This document shows positions 1 to 6,587 of a DNA stretch of 19,247 nucleotides, one piece after another. Positions within the stretch are counted from its first letter, which is position 1. The number at the start of each line of letters is the position of its first letter. Source of the stretch: JBBTXL01 sp038062295 (GTDB lineage: Bacteria > Patescibacteriota > Minisyncoccia > GWC2-36-17 > WO2-46-25); NCBI GenBank assembly GCA_038062295.1, contig JBBTXL010000057.1, positions 1 to 19,247 of the forward strand, given 5' to 3'. The notes below the pieces were generated by a model. That model did not search any database and was not told where the DNA came from. It was given only the letters and a program-made list of their open reading frames with translations. The position numbers and the translations under genes are program-made.

Positions 1-487
1 TGATATAGCTTACACACAGCTTGTGCGGAGACCGGCGTTTTTCCCGACGCATGCCAAAAAGTTCCGCGATGGCAAGCGCACACAACCGTGCCGTCCACGC
101 GCGGCCTTGTGCTGCAAGAATGAAGACGTCAATGTCGCTGTCTTGACGCGCATTTTCAAACGCAACGGAGCCGATAATGGTGACGGCGCGTACCGAAGGC
201 AGAGCACAGATCAACTGAAGCGGCAAGCGCACGGCGCGCAACTTTTCTTCTGAAATGCGTTTGGCGGTTGTGCGCGCCTGCGCGGCATTTTCCTGTCGGT
301 CGAGCATAAAAAAACCGCCATCGTTTGCAATAACTCCCCGGTTTACCAGTGCGGCAAGAGCGAGGTCAGGACTTTCTTTTGTGTGTATAGAACCCAGGAG
401 TTCATCGCGCGAGAGCGCGGGGATACGCTCCGCTTCCGCGAGCGCAAGCATAGAAAGAACAGCGCGCTCGGTCGGCGGTATATCCAT
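1..487 (-). CDS. Nucleotidyltransferase-fold protein, N-terminal 162 residues (cut by window edge)
   Basis: The frame opens with ATG at 487-485 and stays open to the edge, so the C-terminus is missing. Residues 105-122 carry the DNA polymerase beta-type nucleotidyltransferase signature: G106-S107 followed by an acidic D118-x-D120 pair in the context DSDIDVFIL. These residues normally bind NTP and two metal ions. Residues 5-65 look like a winged-helix or other small helical domain, with a C-terminal GGFFML strand. The start lies 5 bases after the stop of the upstream membrane protein gene, so the two are probably co-transcribed and translationally coupled. No Shine-Dalgarno is visible. The fold call is fairly secure. 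The substrate cannot be told from this fragment; options include a minimal (MNT-type) or aminoglycoside-type nucleotidyltransferase. Confidence 0.72.
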   Translation of the reverse strand, partial: MDIPPTERAVLSMLALAEAERIPALSRDELLGSIHTKESPDLALAALVNRGVIANDGGFFMLDRQENAAQARTTAKRISEEKLRAVRLPLQLICALPSVRAVTIIGSVAFENARQDSDIDVFILAAQGRAWTARLCALAIAELFGMRREKRRSPHKLCVSYI

Positions 488-492
488 GACGG

Positions 493-1743
493 TTATTTGG
501 CCGGTCTGGTCTCGTCAAGCAGCGCGTAGATCATCGCTTTTGAGGTGGCGACGATGAAGTATGCATTTGAGACCGCGTAGTCGAGCGACACGTCCGGTTG
601 CGGCATGTTGATGTAGCGTTTGGAAAAATCAAGATACGTGTTTTCCGAAAATGCCATCTGCGCCGGCTTTACGTACTGTTTGTTTATGTACAGCGTAGTG
701 AGGTCATCCACCATGGTCGGCTCCCACGAAGCGGCAAGCGATTGCATGGCGGCCTTATCCTTGCTTTGTGCAATAAAACCATAACGGAAAGTCCCGGCAT
801 TTTTGTAGCCGACAACTTCAAGTCGGTCTATTGTATTCCAGAATGAAGTGGGAACATGCAGACCGAGCATTTGCACAACCTCTTTTCCATCTAAAAATCT
901 TTTTTCGGTATCTGTCGAAAGCTTTATCAGGTAGCGAATGGTTACCGTTTGTTCAATGATCTTTTTATTTTCCTCTTGTATCGCAGAAGCAATAGTGTCT
1001 GCTTTTATATCGGTCGATATGATAACTGTTTTATCAAGAGCAACAATGGCGTCTGGTACGACGGGTTCTGGAATTTCCGGCGGAGCCGGTGGAGGAATTG
1101 GTTCAGGCTCCGGGGTCGGTTCCGGAACTGGTATCGGCGGTGCGGGTTCAGGCTCCGGGGCTGGTTCAGGAGTCGGTATTGGCGCCGGAATAGGTTCCGG
1201 TTCGGGAACCGGTTCAACAATCGGTTTTGGTATGATGGGCGGTTCCGGTACGGGCGGCTGCGGAATCTCTTGCACGACCGGTGCCGGCTCACTGCGGATA
1301 AAGAACCACCAGTATCCGGCGGCTCCCGCTCCCACCAATGCGATCAGTACCGCAGCGAGAATGATGGTTGTCGGGCTGAACCTGCTTTGCCGTTGCGGGA
1401 TATGCACTTGGAACTCTTGTTGCTGTTGTTCCCCGGCGTTCGTTCCCGGGAGTTCAACGGGTTGGTCGCGGTCAAATGTTGGCGGCATTGGCATTTCAAC
1501 CTTTTCTCTGAACGGGTCGTTTTCCAAAGTTGGTGGTGCCGGTGGAACGGGCGGCGGAATGTGCGCCGTGAAGGGCTCTGCGCCCGCCGGCTTTTGCGGC
1601 ATACTCCCTTCCTGTCCTTTCGCGCGCAGAACATCCTCTTCCATGGTATGTGTCAGGAATGTTTTGTCTTCTACGACAGGAAGTTTATTCGGCACCGAGG
1701 TTTGCAGCTTTTCGTTTTGCATACGATGGCATTCTGTTGCCAT
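493..1743 (-). CDS. Single-pass membrane protein with Pro/Glu-rich stalk, unknown function
   Basis: The 416-residue protein has no family I recognise. Residues 1-123 are hydrophilic with Pro-rich stretches and a QQQQ run. A membrane helix spans about 125-149. A rod of PEPEP-type repeats follows at about 153-230, then a folded-looking mixed alpha/beta domain at about 231-416. By the positive-inside rule the first 120 residues are cytoplasmic, and the C-terminal domain is held outside the membrane on a stiff linker, as in TonB-like or cell-wall-spanning proteins. Two starts are possible: ATG at 1743, and ATG at 1722 (residue 8). An extended -10 (TGATATACT, 1745-1753) would start RNA near 1738, which favours the 1722 start for messages from that promoter. 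A transcript reading through from the 1931-1959 promoter could use either. The gene sits 5 bases upstream of the nucleotidyltransferase gene. Confidence 0.75.
   Translation of the reverse strand: MATECHRMQNEKLQTSVPNKLPVVEDKTFLTHTMEEDVLRAKGQEGSMPQKPAGAEPFTAHIPPPVPPAPPTLENDPFREKVEMPMPPTFDRDQPVELPGTNAGEQQQQEFQVHIPQRQSRFSPTTIILAAVLIALVGAGAAGYWWFFIRSEPAPVVQEIPQPPVPEPPIIPKPIVEPVPEPEPIPAPIPTPEPAPEPEPAPPIPVPEPTPEPEPIPPPAPPEIPEPVVPDAIVALDKTVIISTDIKADTIASAIQEENKKIIEQTVTIRYLIKLSTDTEKRFLDGKEVVQMLGLHVPTSFWNTIDRLEVVGYKNAGTFRYGFIAQSKDKAAMQSLAASWEPTMVDDLTTLYINKQYVKPAQMAFSENTYLDFSKRYINMPQPDVSLDYAVSNAYFIVATSKAMIYALLDETRPAK
1054..1287 (-). repeat. Low-complexity Pro/Glu codon repeats (stalk region)
   Basis: This stretch encodes residues 153-230 of the membrane protein and is built from PEPEP and PxPxP units. 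At DNA level the 16-mer ggttcaggctccgggg occurs at 1100-1115 and again at 1145-1160, a shift of 45 bases, with many partial copies between. Such in-frame repeats can change copy number by slippage without breaking the frame, so stalk length may vary between strains. Confidence 0.7.
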
Positions 1744-1744
1744 T

Positions 1745-1753
1745 AGTATATCA
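1745..1753 (-). promoter_or_regulatory. Candidate extended -10 promoter upstream of the stalk protein gene
   Basis: On the minus strand the sequence TGATATACT (TGnTATACT) lies directly after the upstream terminator T-tract. No clear -35 is seen. Transcription would begin near 1738, between the two possible ATG codons at 1743 and 1722. Confidence 0.4.
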
Positions 1754-1760
1754 CTTTCTT

Positions 1761-1796
1761 AAAAAGAAGAAAGACCCGCGCAATGGCAAGGTCCTT
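1761..1796 (-). terminator. Intrinsic terminator of the candidate RNA
   Basis: AAGGACC (1796-1790) pairs with GGTCTTT (1776-1770) over seven base pairs, one of them G-U, around a 13-nt loop. It is followed by CTTCTTTTT (1769-1761). The stalk protein gene starts 18 bases further on. Confidence 0.6.
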
Positions 1797-1925
1797 CATG
1801 TTGATTGGTCGCCTACAGCGACCGGTATTGAGTTGCGGAGGGTTGTTTACCTCCAGTAAAAGAGCAGCGGGTGCGAATTCCGATATAAAGGAAAAAAAAG
1901 AAAAAAACAAGAACTCGACTACCCG
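1761..1925 (-). ncRNA. Candidate structured small RNA or attenuating leader, about 165 nt
   Basis: A near-consensus promoter and an intrinsic terminator bracket this segment. Four hairpins can be drawn by eye, in 5' to 3' order. (1) GCGGGT 1926-1921 pairs with ACCCGC 1872-1867; inside it GAGTTC 1916-1911 pairs with GAATTC 1880-1875, enclosing a 30-nt U/C-rich loop. (2) GGAGG 1854-1850 pairs with CCTCC 1841-1837. (3) GGTCGC 1823-1818 pairs with GCGACC 1812-1807 around a 5-nt loop. (4) The terminator at 1796-1761. I could not match it to 6S, SRP, tmRNA, RNase P or a riboswitch class that I know by sequence. It could be a free small RNA or a terminator-controlled leader of the stalk protein gene. 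An 18-codon ORF (1799-1743) overlaps its 3' end but has no good ribosome site. Confidence 0.5.
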
Positions 1926-1930
1926 CCTTT

Positions 1931-1959
1931 ATTATACAAAACGCACAGGAGGGCGTCAA
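1931..1959 (-). promoter_or_regulatory. Near-consensus sigma-70 promoter for the candidate RNA
   Basis: Minus strand: -35 TTGACG (1959-1954), a spacer of exactly 17 bases, and -10 TATAAT (1936-1931). The predicted start is about 1925-1924, where the first hairpin arm begins. This is the best promoter match in the left half of the window. Its -35 lies in the loop of an inverted repeat at 1948-1968. Confidence 0.75.
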
Positions 1960-1968
1960 ACACCCCCC
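1948..1968 (-). terminator. Inverted repeat after pnp, possible weak terminator
   Basis: GGGGGGTG (1968-1961) pairs with CGCCCTCC (1955-1948) around a 5-base loop, including two G-U pairs. The T-rich tail (TGTGCGTTTTG) is poor. It lies about 26 bases past the pnp stop and overlaps the next promoter's -35. It may end pnp transcripts or protect their 3' end. Confidence 0.35.
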
Positions 1969-1977
1969 TGTGGATAA
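1969..1977 (-). promoter_or_regulatory. Perfect DnaA-box 9-mer
   Basis: The minus strand reads TTATCCACA, identical to the strongest bacterial DnaA box, 9 bases upstream of the -35 of the candidate RNA promoter. I found only one such 9-mer. A single box could be a transcriptional DnaA site or chance; it is not evidence for an origin. Confidence 0.3.
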
Positions 1978-1993
1978 CGAAAGAATGCCCCTG

Positions 1994-4105
1994 TTATTGC
2001 TTTTTTGTTTCTGTGAGCGCGTCTTTATGCGAAAGGTTCAAGCGTCCCTGGCTGTCTATCTCCATGAGTTTGACCGGAATGATATCGCCGATCTTGACGA
2101 CATCTTCCACGCGCGCAACGCGGTAGTCAGCGAGCTTTGAAATATGCACAAGACCCTCGGTACCCGGGAACAGTTCCACGAACGCGCCAAAGTCCATGAT
2201 CTTTTTTACTTTTCCTTGGAAGACCTCCCCCACTTTCGCCTCGCGGGTGATGTTCTTGATCCAGTCCACCGCCTTGGCGGCCGCCTCGGCGCTGACCGAG
2301 GTGATGAACACCAACCCGTTATCCTCAATGTCGATCGATACGCCCGTTTCGTCAATGATCTCATTGATGATCTTGCCGCCGGGGCCGATGACGTCTTTGA
2401 TCTTTTCCGGGTTGATCTCAAGCGTGATGATGCGCGGGGCATGCCGCGACAGCTCGGCGCGCGGCGCGGGCAATGCCGTCTTCATTTTGTCCAGGATTTC
2501 GTGCCGCGCTTTTTTCGCCTGCGTGATGGTGTCGCGGAATATCGCGAGCGTAATGCCATCGATCTTCACATCCATTTGGATCGCGGTGATGCCGCGGTCG
2601 GTACCCGCAACTTTCAGGTCCATATCGCCATGGTGGTCTTCCGGCCCCTGAATGTCGGTGAGTACTTTGTAGTTTCCCGTGTCGTCGGACATCAAACCCA
2701 TGGCGATACCCGCGGCGATGTTGGTTACCGGCACGCCGCCGTCCATAAGCGCCAACATGGATGCGCATACCGATGCCATGGACGAAGAGCCGTTGGACGA
2801 AAGCGTTTCTGACACCAGACGGATGGTATAGGGAAAATCTTTTTGTTCGGGGATGAGGCGCATCATGGCCCGCTCGGCAAGCATGCCGTGGCCGATGTCG
2901 CGCCGGGAAGGGCCCCGCAACGGTTTTACTTCTCCCACCGAAAAGGGCGGAAAGTTATAGTGATGCATGAACCGTTTCTGTTCTTTTGCTTCCATGGTGT
3001 CTACCAGCTGCTGGTCGCCGGGAGACCCGAGCGTCAGGATGGAGAGTACCTGTGTTTCTCCCCGCACAAAGACTCCGGTGCCGTGCGTGCGCGGCAAAAA
3101 CGATACGTCGCAGGAAATATCGCGCAGCTCGTCAAATCTCCGTCCGTCCGGGCGTTGTCCGGCATGGATCGCTTTTTCATGCACAATGCGGTCCACTTCC
3201 TCGTCGAAGATCTTCGCCGCGGCGTGCTGGCGCCGTGCGTCGTCCGGGTAGGTTGCCGCGATGTGCTCGGCGAGCGCCGCATGCAGCTCGCTCATGCGCG
3301 CATATTTGGTCCGCTTGTCGCCGGTCATGAAGAGCGCTTCCGCAAGCTGATTCCCTAAAAACGCGCGCACGGTTTCGGCAAGCGCGGTGTCGCTCTGCGC
3401 GCGCTCGATATCTTTTTTCGGTATGCCGATCGCCTTCTGGACCGTGTGCTGGAACGCTACCATATCCGCGATGTGTCGTTGCGCAAGCGAGAATGCTTCA
3501 AGCATCACATCCTCGGGGAGTTCCAGGGCGTCCCCTTCTATCATGTTGATGCGCTCGGTGGTGCCGGAAAAGACGACGTCAAGGTCCGAGATTTTGCGCT
3601 GCTCGTAGCTGGGATTGACGATAAGCGTGCCGTCCACGCGTCCGATGCGTACGGCGCCGACCGGCCCGCCCCATGGGATGTCCGAGATGGCAAGCGCGCT
3701 TGACGCGGCTATGATGGACAGCGTATCCGCATCGTTCTTCTGGTCCCAGGAGAGCACGGTGACCACCACCTGCACTTCATGGCGCAAGGCGTTGTCGAAC
3801 AATGGCCGGAGCGTACGGTCGATAAGCCGCGAAGTCAAAATAGCCTCGGTGGACGCTCTGCCCTCGCGTTTGATGAAGCGCGACCCGCTGATCTTCCCCG
3901 CCGCGTACAACCGTTCTTCGTAGTCCACCATGAGGGGGAAAAAATCAACTCCCTCGCGGGGTGCTTTCCCTATGACGGCGGTCGCCAAAACCATCGTGTC
4001 CCCCAAGGACGCAATGATGGAGCCGTTGGCCTGGCCGGCCAAGATACTCTTTTTTATGATAAGGTCTTCCCCGTCGATGTGCAGAGAAAATTCCTGCATC
4101 TGCAT
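1994..4105 (-). CDS. pnp: Polyribonucleotide nucleotidyltransferase (PNPase)
   Basis: This trimeric exoribonuclease degrades RNA 3' to 5' using phosphate. The architecture is complete. The first RNase PH domain contains EERLYAAGKISGSRF. An all-alpha linker follows. The second RNase PH domain contains RPDGRR, RGETQVL and the catalytic GDMDLKVAGT, whose Asp residues and Lys match the known active site. The KH domain has IGPGGK and the S1 domain has MDFGAFVELFPGTEGLVHIS. The frame is open to an ATG at 4156, but that adds 17 residues unlike PNPase. The ATG at 4105, giving MQMQEFSLHIDG, fits the family and gives 703 residues; 4099 is also possible. No Shine-Dalgarno is visible. The gene lies 110 bases downstream of the NYN gene in an rpsO-NYN-pnp array. 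A hairpin and a palindrome in its leader may regulate it. Confidence 0.97.
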   Translation of the reverse strand: MQMQEFSLHIDGEDLIIKKSILAGQANGSIIASLGDTMVLATAVIGKAPREGVDFFPLMVDYEERLYAAGKISGSRFIKREGRASTEAILTSRLIDRTLRPLFDNALRHEVQVVVTVLSWDQKNDADTLSIIAASSALAISDIPWGGPVGAVRIGRVDGTLIVNPSYEQRKISDLDVVFSGTTERINMIEGDALELPEDVMLEAFSLAQRHIADMVAFQHTVQKAIGIPKKDIERAQSDTALAETVRAFLGNQLAEALFMTGDKRTKYARMSELHAALAEHIAATYPDDARRQHAAAKIFDEEVDRIVHEKAIHAGQRPDGRRFDELRDISCDVSFLPRTHGTGVFVRGETQVLSILTLGSPGDQQLVDTMEAKEQKRFMHHYNFPPFSVGEVKPLRGPSRRDIGHGMLAERAMMRLIPEQKDFPYTIRLVSETLSSNGSSSMASVCASMLALMDGGVPVTNIAAGIAMGLMSDDTGNYKVLTDIQGPEDHHGDMDLKVAGTDRGITAIQMDVKIDGITLAIFRDTITQAKKARHEILDKMKTALPAPRAELSRHAPRIITLEINPEKIKDVIGPGGKIINEIIDETGVSIDIEDNGLVFITSVSAEAAAKAVDWIKNITREAKVGEVFQGKVKKIMDFGAFVELFPGTEGLVHISKLADYRVARVEDVVKIGDIIPVKLMEIDSQGRLNLSHKDALTETKKQ

Positions 4106-4106
4106 A

Positions 4107-4118
4107 GCGTGCGCACGC
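4107..4118 (-). promoter_or_regulatory. 12-bp perfect palindrome one base upstream of the pnp start
   Basis: GCGTGCGCACGC is self-complementary and lies one base before the preferred ATG (4105). It could be a protein operator. In RNA it could form a small hairpin that occludes initiation. Confidence 0.35.
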
Positions 4119-4137
4119 GGCCCGATGCCCCAAAATC

Positions 4138-4177
4138 CAAAATCACGATCAAGCATGCCGTCCGAACCGTGATTTTG
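4138..4177 (-). promoter_or_regulatory. 10-bp perfect stem in the pnp leader
   Basis: CAAAATCACG (4177-4168) and CGTGATTTTG (4147-4138) form a perfect 10-bp stem with a 20-nt loop, 32 bases upstream of the preferred start. In E. coli a leader hairpin of pnp is cut by RNase III and then mediates PNPase autoregulation. An analogous role here is inference only. No U-tract follows, so it is not a terminator. Confidence 0.45.
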
Positions 4178-4215
4178 TATTTTGAGCGAACGCTCCGCGC
4201 GAAGTTATTGAATTA

Positions 4216-4722
4216 TTATTTCCGTAACAGATACTTGTTCGGGTCGGCACACAGGTCCAGAAAGTCATCCGCCGCCTCTTTCAGTTTTGCCGACGAGCTT
4301 TTGCCGAACGCCACCACCTCCACCTGCTTTCCCATGCTTTTGAGCTGTTCCACGAGCGGCACGAAGTCGCCGTCGCCGGAACACAGAATGACCGCGTCCA
4401 CCGCCGGCGCAAGCCGCAGGGCATCCACTGCGATGCCGACATCCCAATCCGCCTTTTTGAGCCCCCCGAAGAATATTTGCAGTTCTTTCTGCTTTGTTTC
4501 AATACCGAGCTTCGTGAGCGCTTCAAAAAAGCCTTTTTCTTCGCCCGATTCGGTGCTGATGACGTACGCGATGGCGCGCACCAGCTGGCGGTTTGCGACC
4601 GCGTTGCGCAGTACCTCCCGGAAATTCACCCGCGCCTTATAAATGTTCTTGGCGGAGTGGTAGAGATTTTGCACGTCCATGAACACGCTGACGCGCTGAT
4701 TTTTTTGTTTAATGACCGGCAT
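4216..4722 (-). CDS. NYN/LabA-like (DUF88-type) PIN-fold putative RNase
   Basis: The 168-residue protein has the standard layout of small LabA/DUF88 proteins, which share the PIN nuclease fold. The first strand is VFMDVQNLY with D16 and N19. The central motif is KADWDVGIAVDAL with D94 and D100. The strand-turn motif CSGDGDFVPLVEQL carries D117 and D119. These clustered acids are the expected metal-binding site for RNA cleavage. The start lies 3 bases after the rpsO stop, so translation is probably coupled, and the gene ends with two adjacent TAA codons. Its position between rpsO and pnp suggests a role in RNA turnover or ribosome-linked decay. Family membership is secure; the target RNA is unknown. 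Confidence 0.85.
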   Translation of the reverse strand: MPVIKQKNQRVSVFMDVQNLYHSAKNIYKARVNFREVLRNAVANRQLVRAIAYVISTESGEEKGFFEALTKLGIETKQKELQIFFGGLKKADWDVGIAVDALRLAPAVDAVILCSGDGDFVPLVEQLKSMGKQVEVVAFGKSSSAKLKEAADDFLDLCADPNKYLLRK

Positions 4723-4725
4723 GCC

Positions 4726-4992
4726 CTACTTTCTCAGTCCGAGTTTTTTGACGATGGAGTGGTATCGCTTTTCATCCGTCTGATTGAGATAGTCCAAAAG
4801 CCGCTTGCGCTTGGAAACCATTTTCAAAAGGCCCCGTCGGGAGTGGTTGTCTTTCTGATGTTTTTTGAGATGGTCGGTCAGCTGCACGATCTCCTCCGAA
4901 AACAAAGCGATCTGCACTTCCGCAGACCCCGTGTCGGTATCCGCCTGGCGGACGCTTTTGATGATCTTTTGCTTTTCTTTCACAGGTAACAT
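4726..4992 (-). CDS. rpsO: 30S ribosomal protein S15
   Basis: From the ATG at 4992 the product is 88 residues, the normal S15 length, and shows DTGSAEVQIALFSEEI, HLKKHQKDNHSRRGLL and KRKRLLDYL. S15 binds the central domain of 16S rRNA early in 30S assembly. The frame extends to 5016, but the extra residues (MMCYIICA) are not S15-like and lie over the promoter. The predicted start of transcription is only about 3 bases before the ATG. That would leave no room for the structured 5' UTR through which S15 represses itself in other bacteria. First gene of the rpsO-NYN-pnp array. Confidence 0.96.
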   Translation of the reverse strand: MLPVKEKQKIIKSVRQADTDTGSAEVQIALFSEEIVQLTDHLKKHQKDNHSRRGLLKMVSKRKRLLDYLNQTDEKRYHSIVKKLGLRK

Positions 4993-5001
4993 AGCGCATA
5001 T

Positions 5002-5010
5002 AATGTAGCA
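5002..5010 (-). promoter_or_regulatory. Extended -10 promoter of rpsO, near-leaderless
   Basis: The minus strand reads TGCTACATT (TGnTAnnnT), with a weak TTGCGT 17 bases upstream. Transcription would start near 4995, about 3 bases before the rpsO ATG, which agrees with the absence of a Shine-Dalgarno. Confidence 0.5.
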
Positions 5011-5034
5011 CATCACGCGAAAAAACGCAAGCCC

Positions 5035-5063
5035 TTGACTTTTTAAGGAAAGCGCGATACGAC
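5035..5063 (+). promoter_or_regulatory. Candidate pafA promoter
   Basis: -35 TTGACT (5035-5040), 17-base spacer, weak -10 TACGAC (5058-5063). It is divergent from the rpsO promoter. The leader would be about 36 nt and includes the Shine-Dalgarno at 5094. Confidence 0.4.
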
Positions 5064-5093
5064 ACGCTGGAACGGATCTTTCACAATTAACCA

Positions 5094-5099
5094 GGGAGG
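5094..5099 (+). promoter_or_regulatory. Strong Shine-Dalgarno selecting the GTG start of pafA
   Basis: GGGAGG ends six bases before GTG 5106, which is good spacing. The next in-frame ATG (5118) would be 18 bases away. The site stands out because other genes here lack a recognisable Shine-Dalgarno. Confidence 0.7.
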
Positions 5100-5105
5100 T
5101 GCTCT

Positions 5106-6587
5106 GTGCACGCTAGCATGCGCATTTTCGGTATAGAGACCGAGCTTGGCGCCGGTATATGGGACCCGGATGCCAAAAGGTTCTCGGATGAAAGTTTTAC
5201 GCGGAGGTTCATGAAGTTCTGCGGCAACGATGAGGCGGTCGGCGGTATGTTTTTGGAAAACGGTGCGCGGCTGTATGTGGACAGCGGAGACCATCTGGAG
5301 TATGCGACGCCGGAGTGCGATTCCGTGCGTCAGGTTGTGGTGTACGAAAAAGCGCTGGACGCGCTGATGACACGTCTTGTGCGTGAGTTCAACAAAAATG
5401 CGCCCAAAGTGGAGTCGCACAACGGTACGGAGGTCCTGTTTCTTAAAAACAACTCAGATGGGTCCGGCAGCGCGTATGGATGTCACGAAAACTACCTTAT
5501 TTCTTCCGCGCTCTGGCGTGAACTGGTTTCGTCGGCGCACACCGCCGCCGCTCGGATATTCTTGTTTTTTTTGGCGGTGCGACCGATACTGGCCGGGAGC
5601 GGAGGGCTGACAAGCGACCTGAAGTTCTTGTTCTCTCCCCGCGCGCAGTTCATTACCCGCGACATCAACAGTGCAAGTACCGGCAGCGACCGTCCGCTTA
5701 TTCACACGAAGGATGAGCCGCTCTTGGCGGGTATTGAGTGCAAACGGCTCCATCTTATCATTGCTGATTCGCTGATGTCGGAGTGGAGCTCGTATTTGCG
5801 TGTTGCGACGACGCACCTGATGCTGCGTGCGTTGGAGCGGGCCGTTCTCACGTCTCACCTGCACGTTACTTCAATCCACGATACGCTTCGGCGGGTGATC
5901 AACATGAGCCCTGTCAAGTTACTGCATATGGTGAACGGGGACATTGCGTGTGAGCGAAAATATGCGAATGGAACTGTGGATGCGTGCGACATTCATCATG
6001 CACTTATTAACTTTGTGGACGACATGATCGGGAATGCGATGGATACCCAGGAGGAGGAAATGCTGTGGTGGTGGGAGGTGTATGTTGCAAAGGTTCAAAC
6101 GCGCGATGAAGACTTTCTTGCCTCCCGTCTTGATTGGGCCATCAAAAAACGGATCTTTGAAATGCACGGGCACAAAAACGGCATTGCGCCATCGCACAAC
6201 ATTGCGCACGGGACGTGGCAGGCGTTCAAGTCGTCCCCCGTCGCTTACAAGCTCCGCGCGATCGACCTGTGGTACCATCGCCTTGCCCCGGAAGGAATTT
6301 ACTACCGTCTTGCCGCGCGTGGCGCAGTGGAACGTTTTCTCACCGACGAAGAAGTACGCATGGCGCAGAACACGCCGCCGTCAACGACGCGCGCGCACTG
6401 GCGAGGAATGGCGTTACAGTATGTGCGCGATGTACTGCTGCCGCAGCGATTGAACGTGAAGGTGAAGGCGGACTGGCAAAGCATCACGATCTGTCTTCCC
6501 GGCAAGGACCATGTTTTTCGCAATGACAGTCCGCGCGTGCCCGCATGGAGCGACATTAAAGAGTTCATTGACCAATATGTGAGGTAA
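5106..6587 (+). CDS. pafA: PafA-family Pup--protein ligase homologue
   Basis: PafA enzymes, which have a glutamine-synthetase-like fold, use ATP to join the C-terminal Glu of Pup to substrate lysines and mark them for a bacterial proteasome. This 493-residue protein has the family landmarks. FGIETELG carries the metal-binding acids (E11, E13). NGARLYVDSGDHLEYATPECD has Y57, E65 and D59, the counterpart of the PafA catalytic Asp. KNNSDGSGSAYGCHENYL, RPLIHTKDEP and RLHLIIADSLMSE are also present. The GIETE and DSxMSE forms, and a short gap before NGARLY with no Dop loop, favour PafA over the depupylase Dop. The start is GTG at 5106, chosen by a strong Shine-Dalgarno. The gene is a single unit between its own promoter and terminator. 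Pup, proteasome subunits, an Mpa/ARC ATPase and Dop are not in the window, so the true substrate is open. Confidence 0.88.
   Translation: MHASMRIFGIETELGAGIWDPDAKRFSDESFTRRFMKFCGNDEAVGGMFLENGARLYVDSGDHLEYATPECDSVRQVVVYEKALDALMTRLVREFNKNAPKVESHNGTEVLFLKNNSDGSGSAYGCHENYLISSALWRELVSSAHTAAARIFLFFLAVRPILAGSGGLTSDLKFLFSPRAQFITRDINSASTGSDRPLIHTKDEPLLAGIECKRLHLIIADSLMSEWSSYLRVATTHLMLRALERAVLTSHLHVTSIHDTLRRVINMSPVKLLHMVNGDIACERKYANGTVDACDIHHALINFVDDMIGNAMDTQEEEMLWWWEVYVAKVQTRDEDFLASRLDWAIKKRIFEMHGHKNGIAPSHNIAHGTWQAFKSSPVAYKLRAIDLWYHRLAPEGIYYRLAARGAVERFLTDEEVRMAQNTPPSTTRAHWRGMALQYVRDVLLPQRLNVKVKADWQSITICLPGKDHVFRNDSPRVPAWSDIKEFIDQYVR

Noticed and set aside
255..557. Plus-strand 100-codon ORF
   Set aside because: It is antisense to the nucleotidyltransferase-fold gene, whose GS...DxD motif is convincing. 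The plus-strand product is Ser/Arg-rich with no recognisable motif.
938..1762. Plus-strand 274-codon Gly/Ser-rich ORF with collagen-like look
   Set aside because: It is the complement of the Pro/Glu rod codons, which become Gly/Ser repeats in antisense. The minus-strand protein has a coherent topology.
1969..1977. Replication origin
   Set aside because: There is only one DnaA box, no AT-rich unwinding region, and no dnaA or dnaN nearby.
2144..2812. Plus-strand 222-codon ORF antisense to pnp
   Set aside because: PNPase is unmistakable on the minus strand. This is a shadow frame in GC-rich DNA, as are the other plus-strand ORFs in 2196-3923.
4106..4156. 17-residue N-terminal extension of PNPase
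   Set aside because: The residues are unlike any PNPase start and the ATG sits in the loop of the leader hairpin.
3779..4642. Plus-strand 287-codon ORF across the pnp/NYN junction
   Set aside because: It covers two well-identified minus-strand genes and their leader, and shows no family motif.
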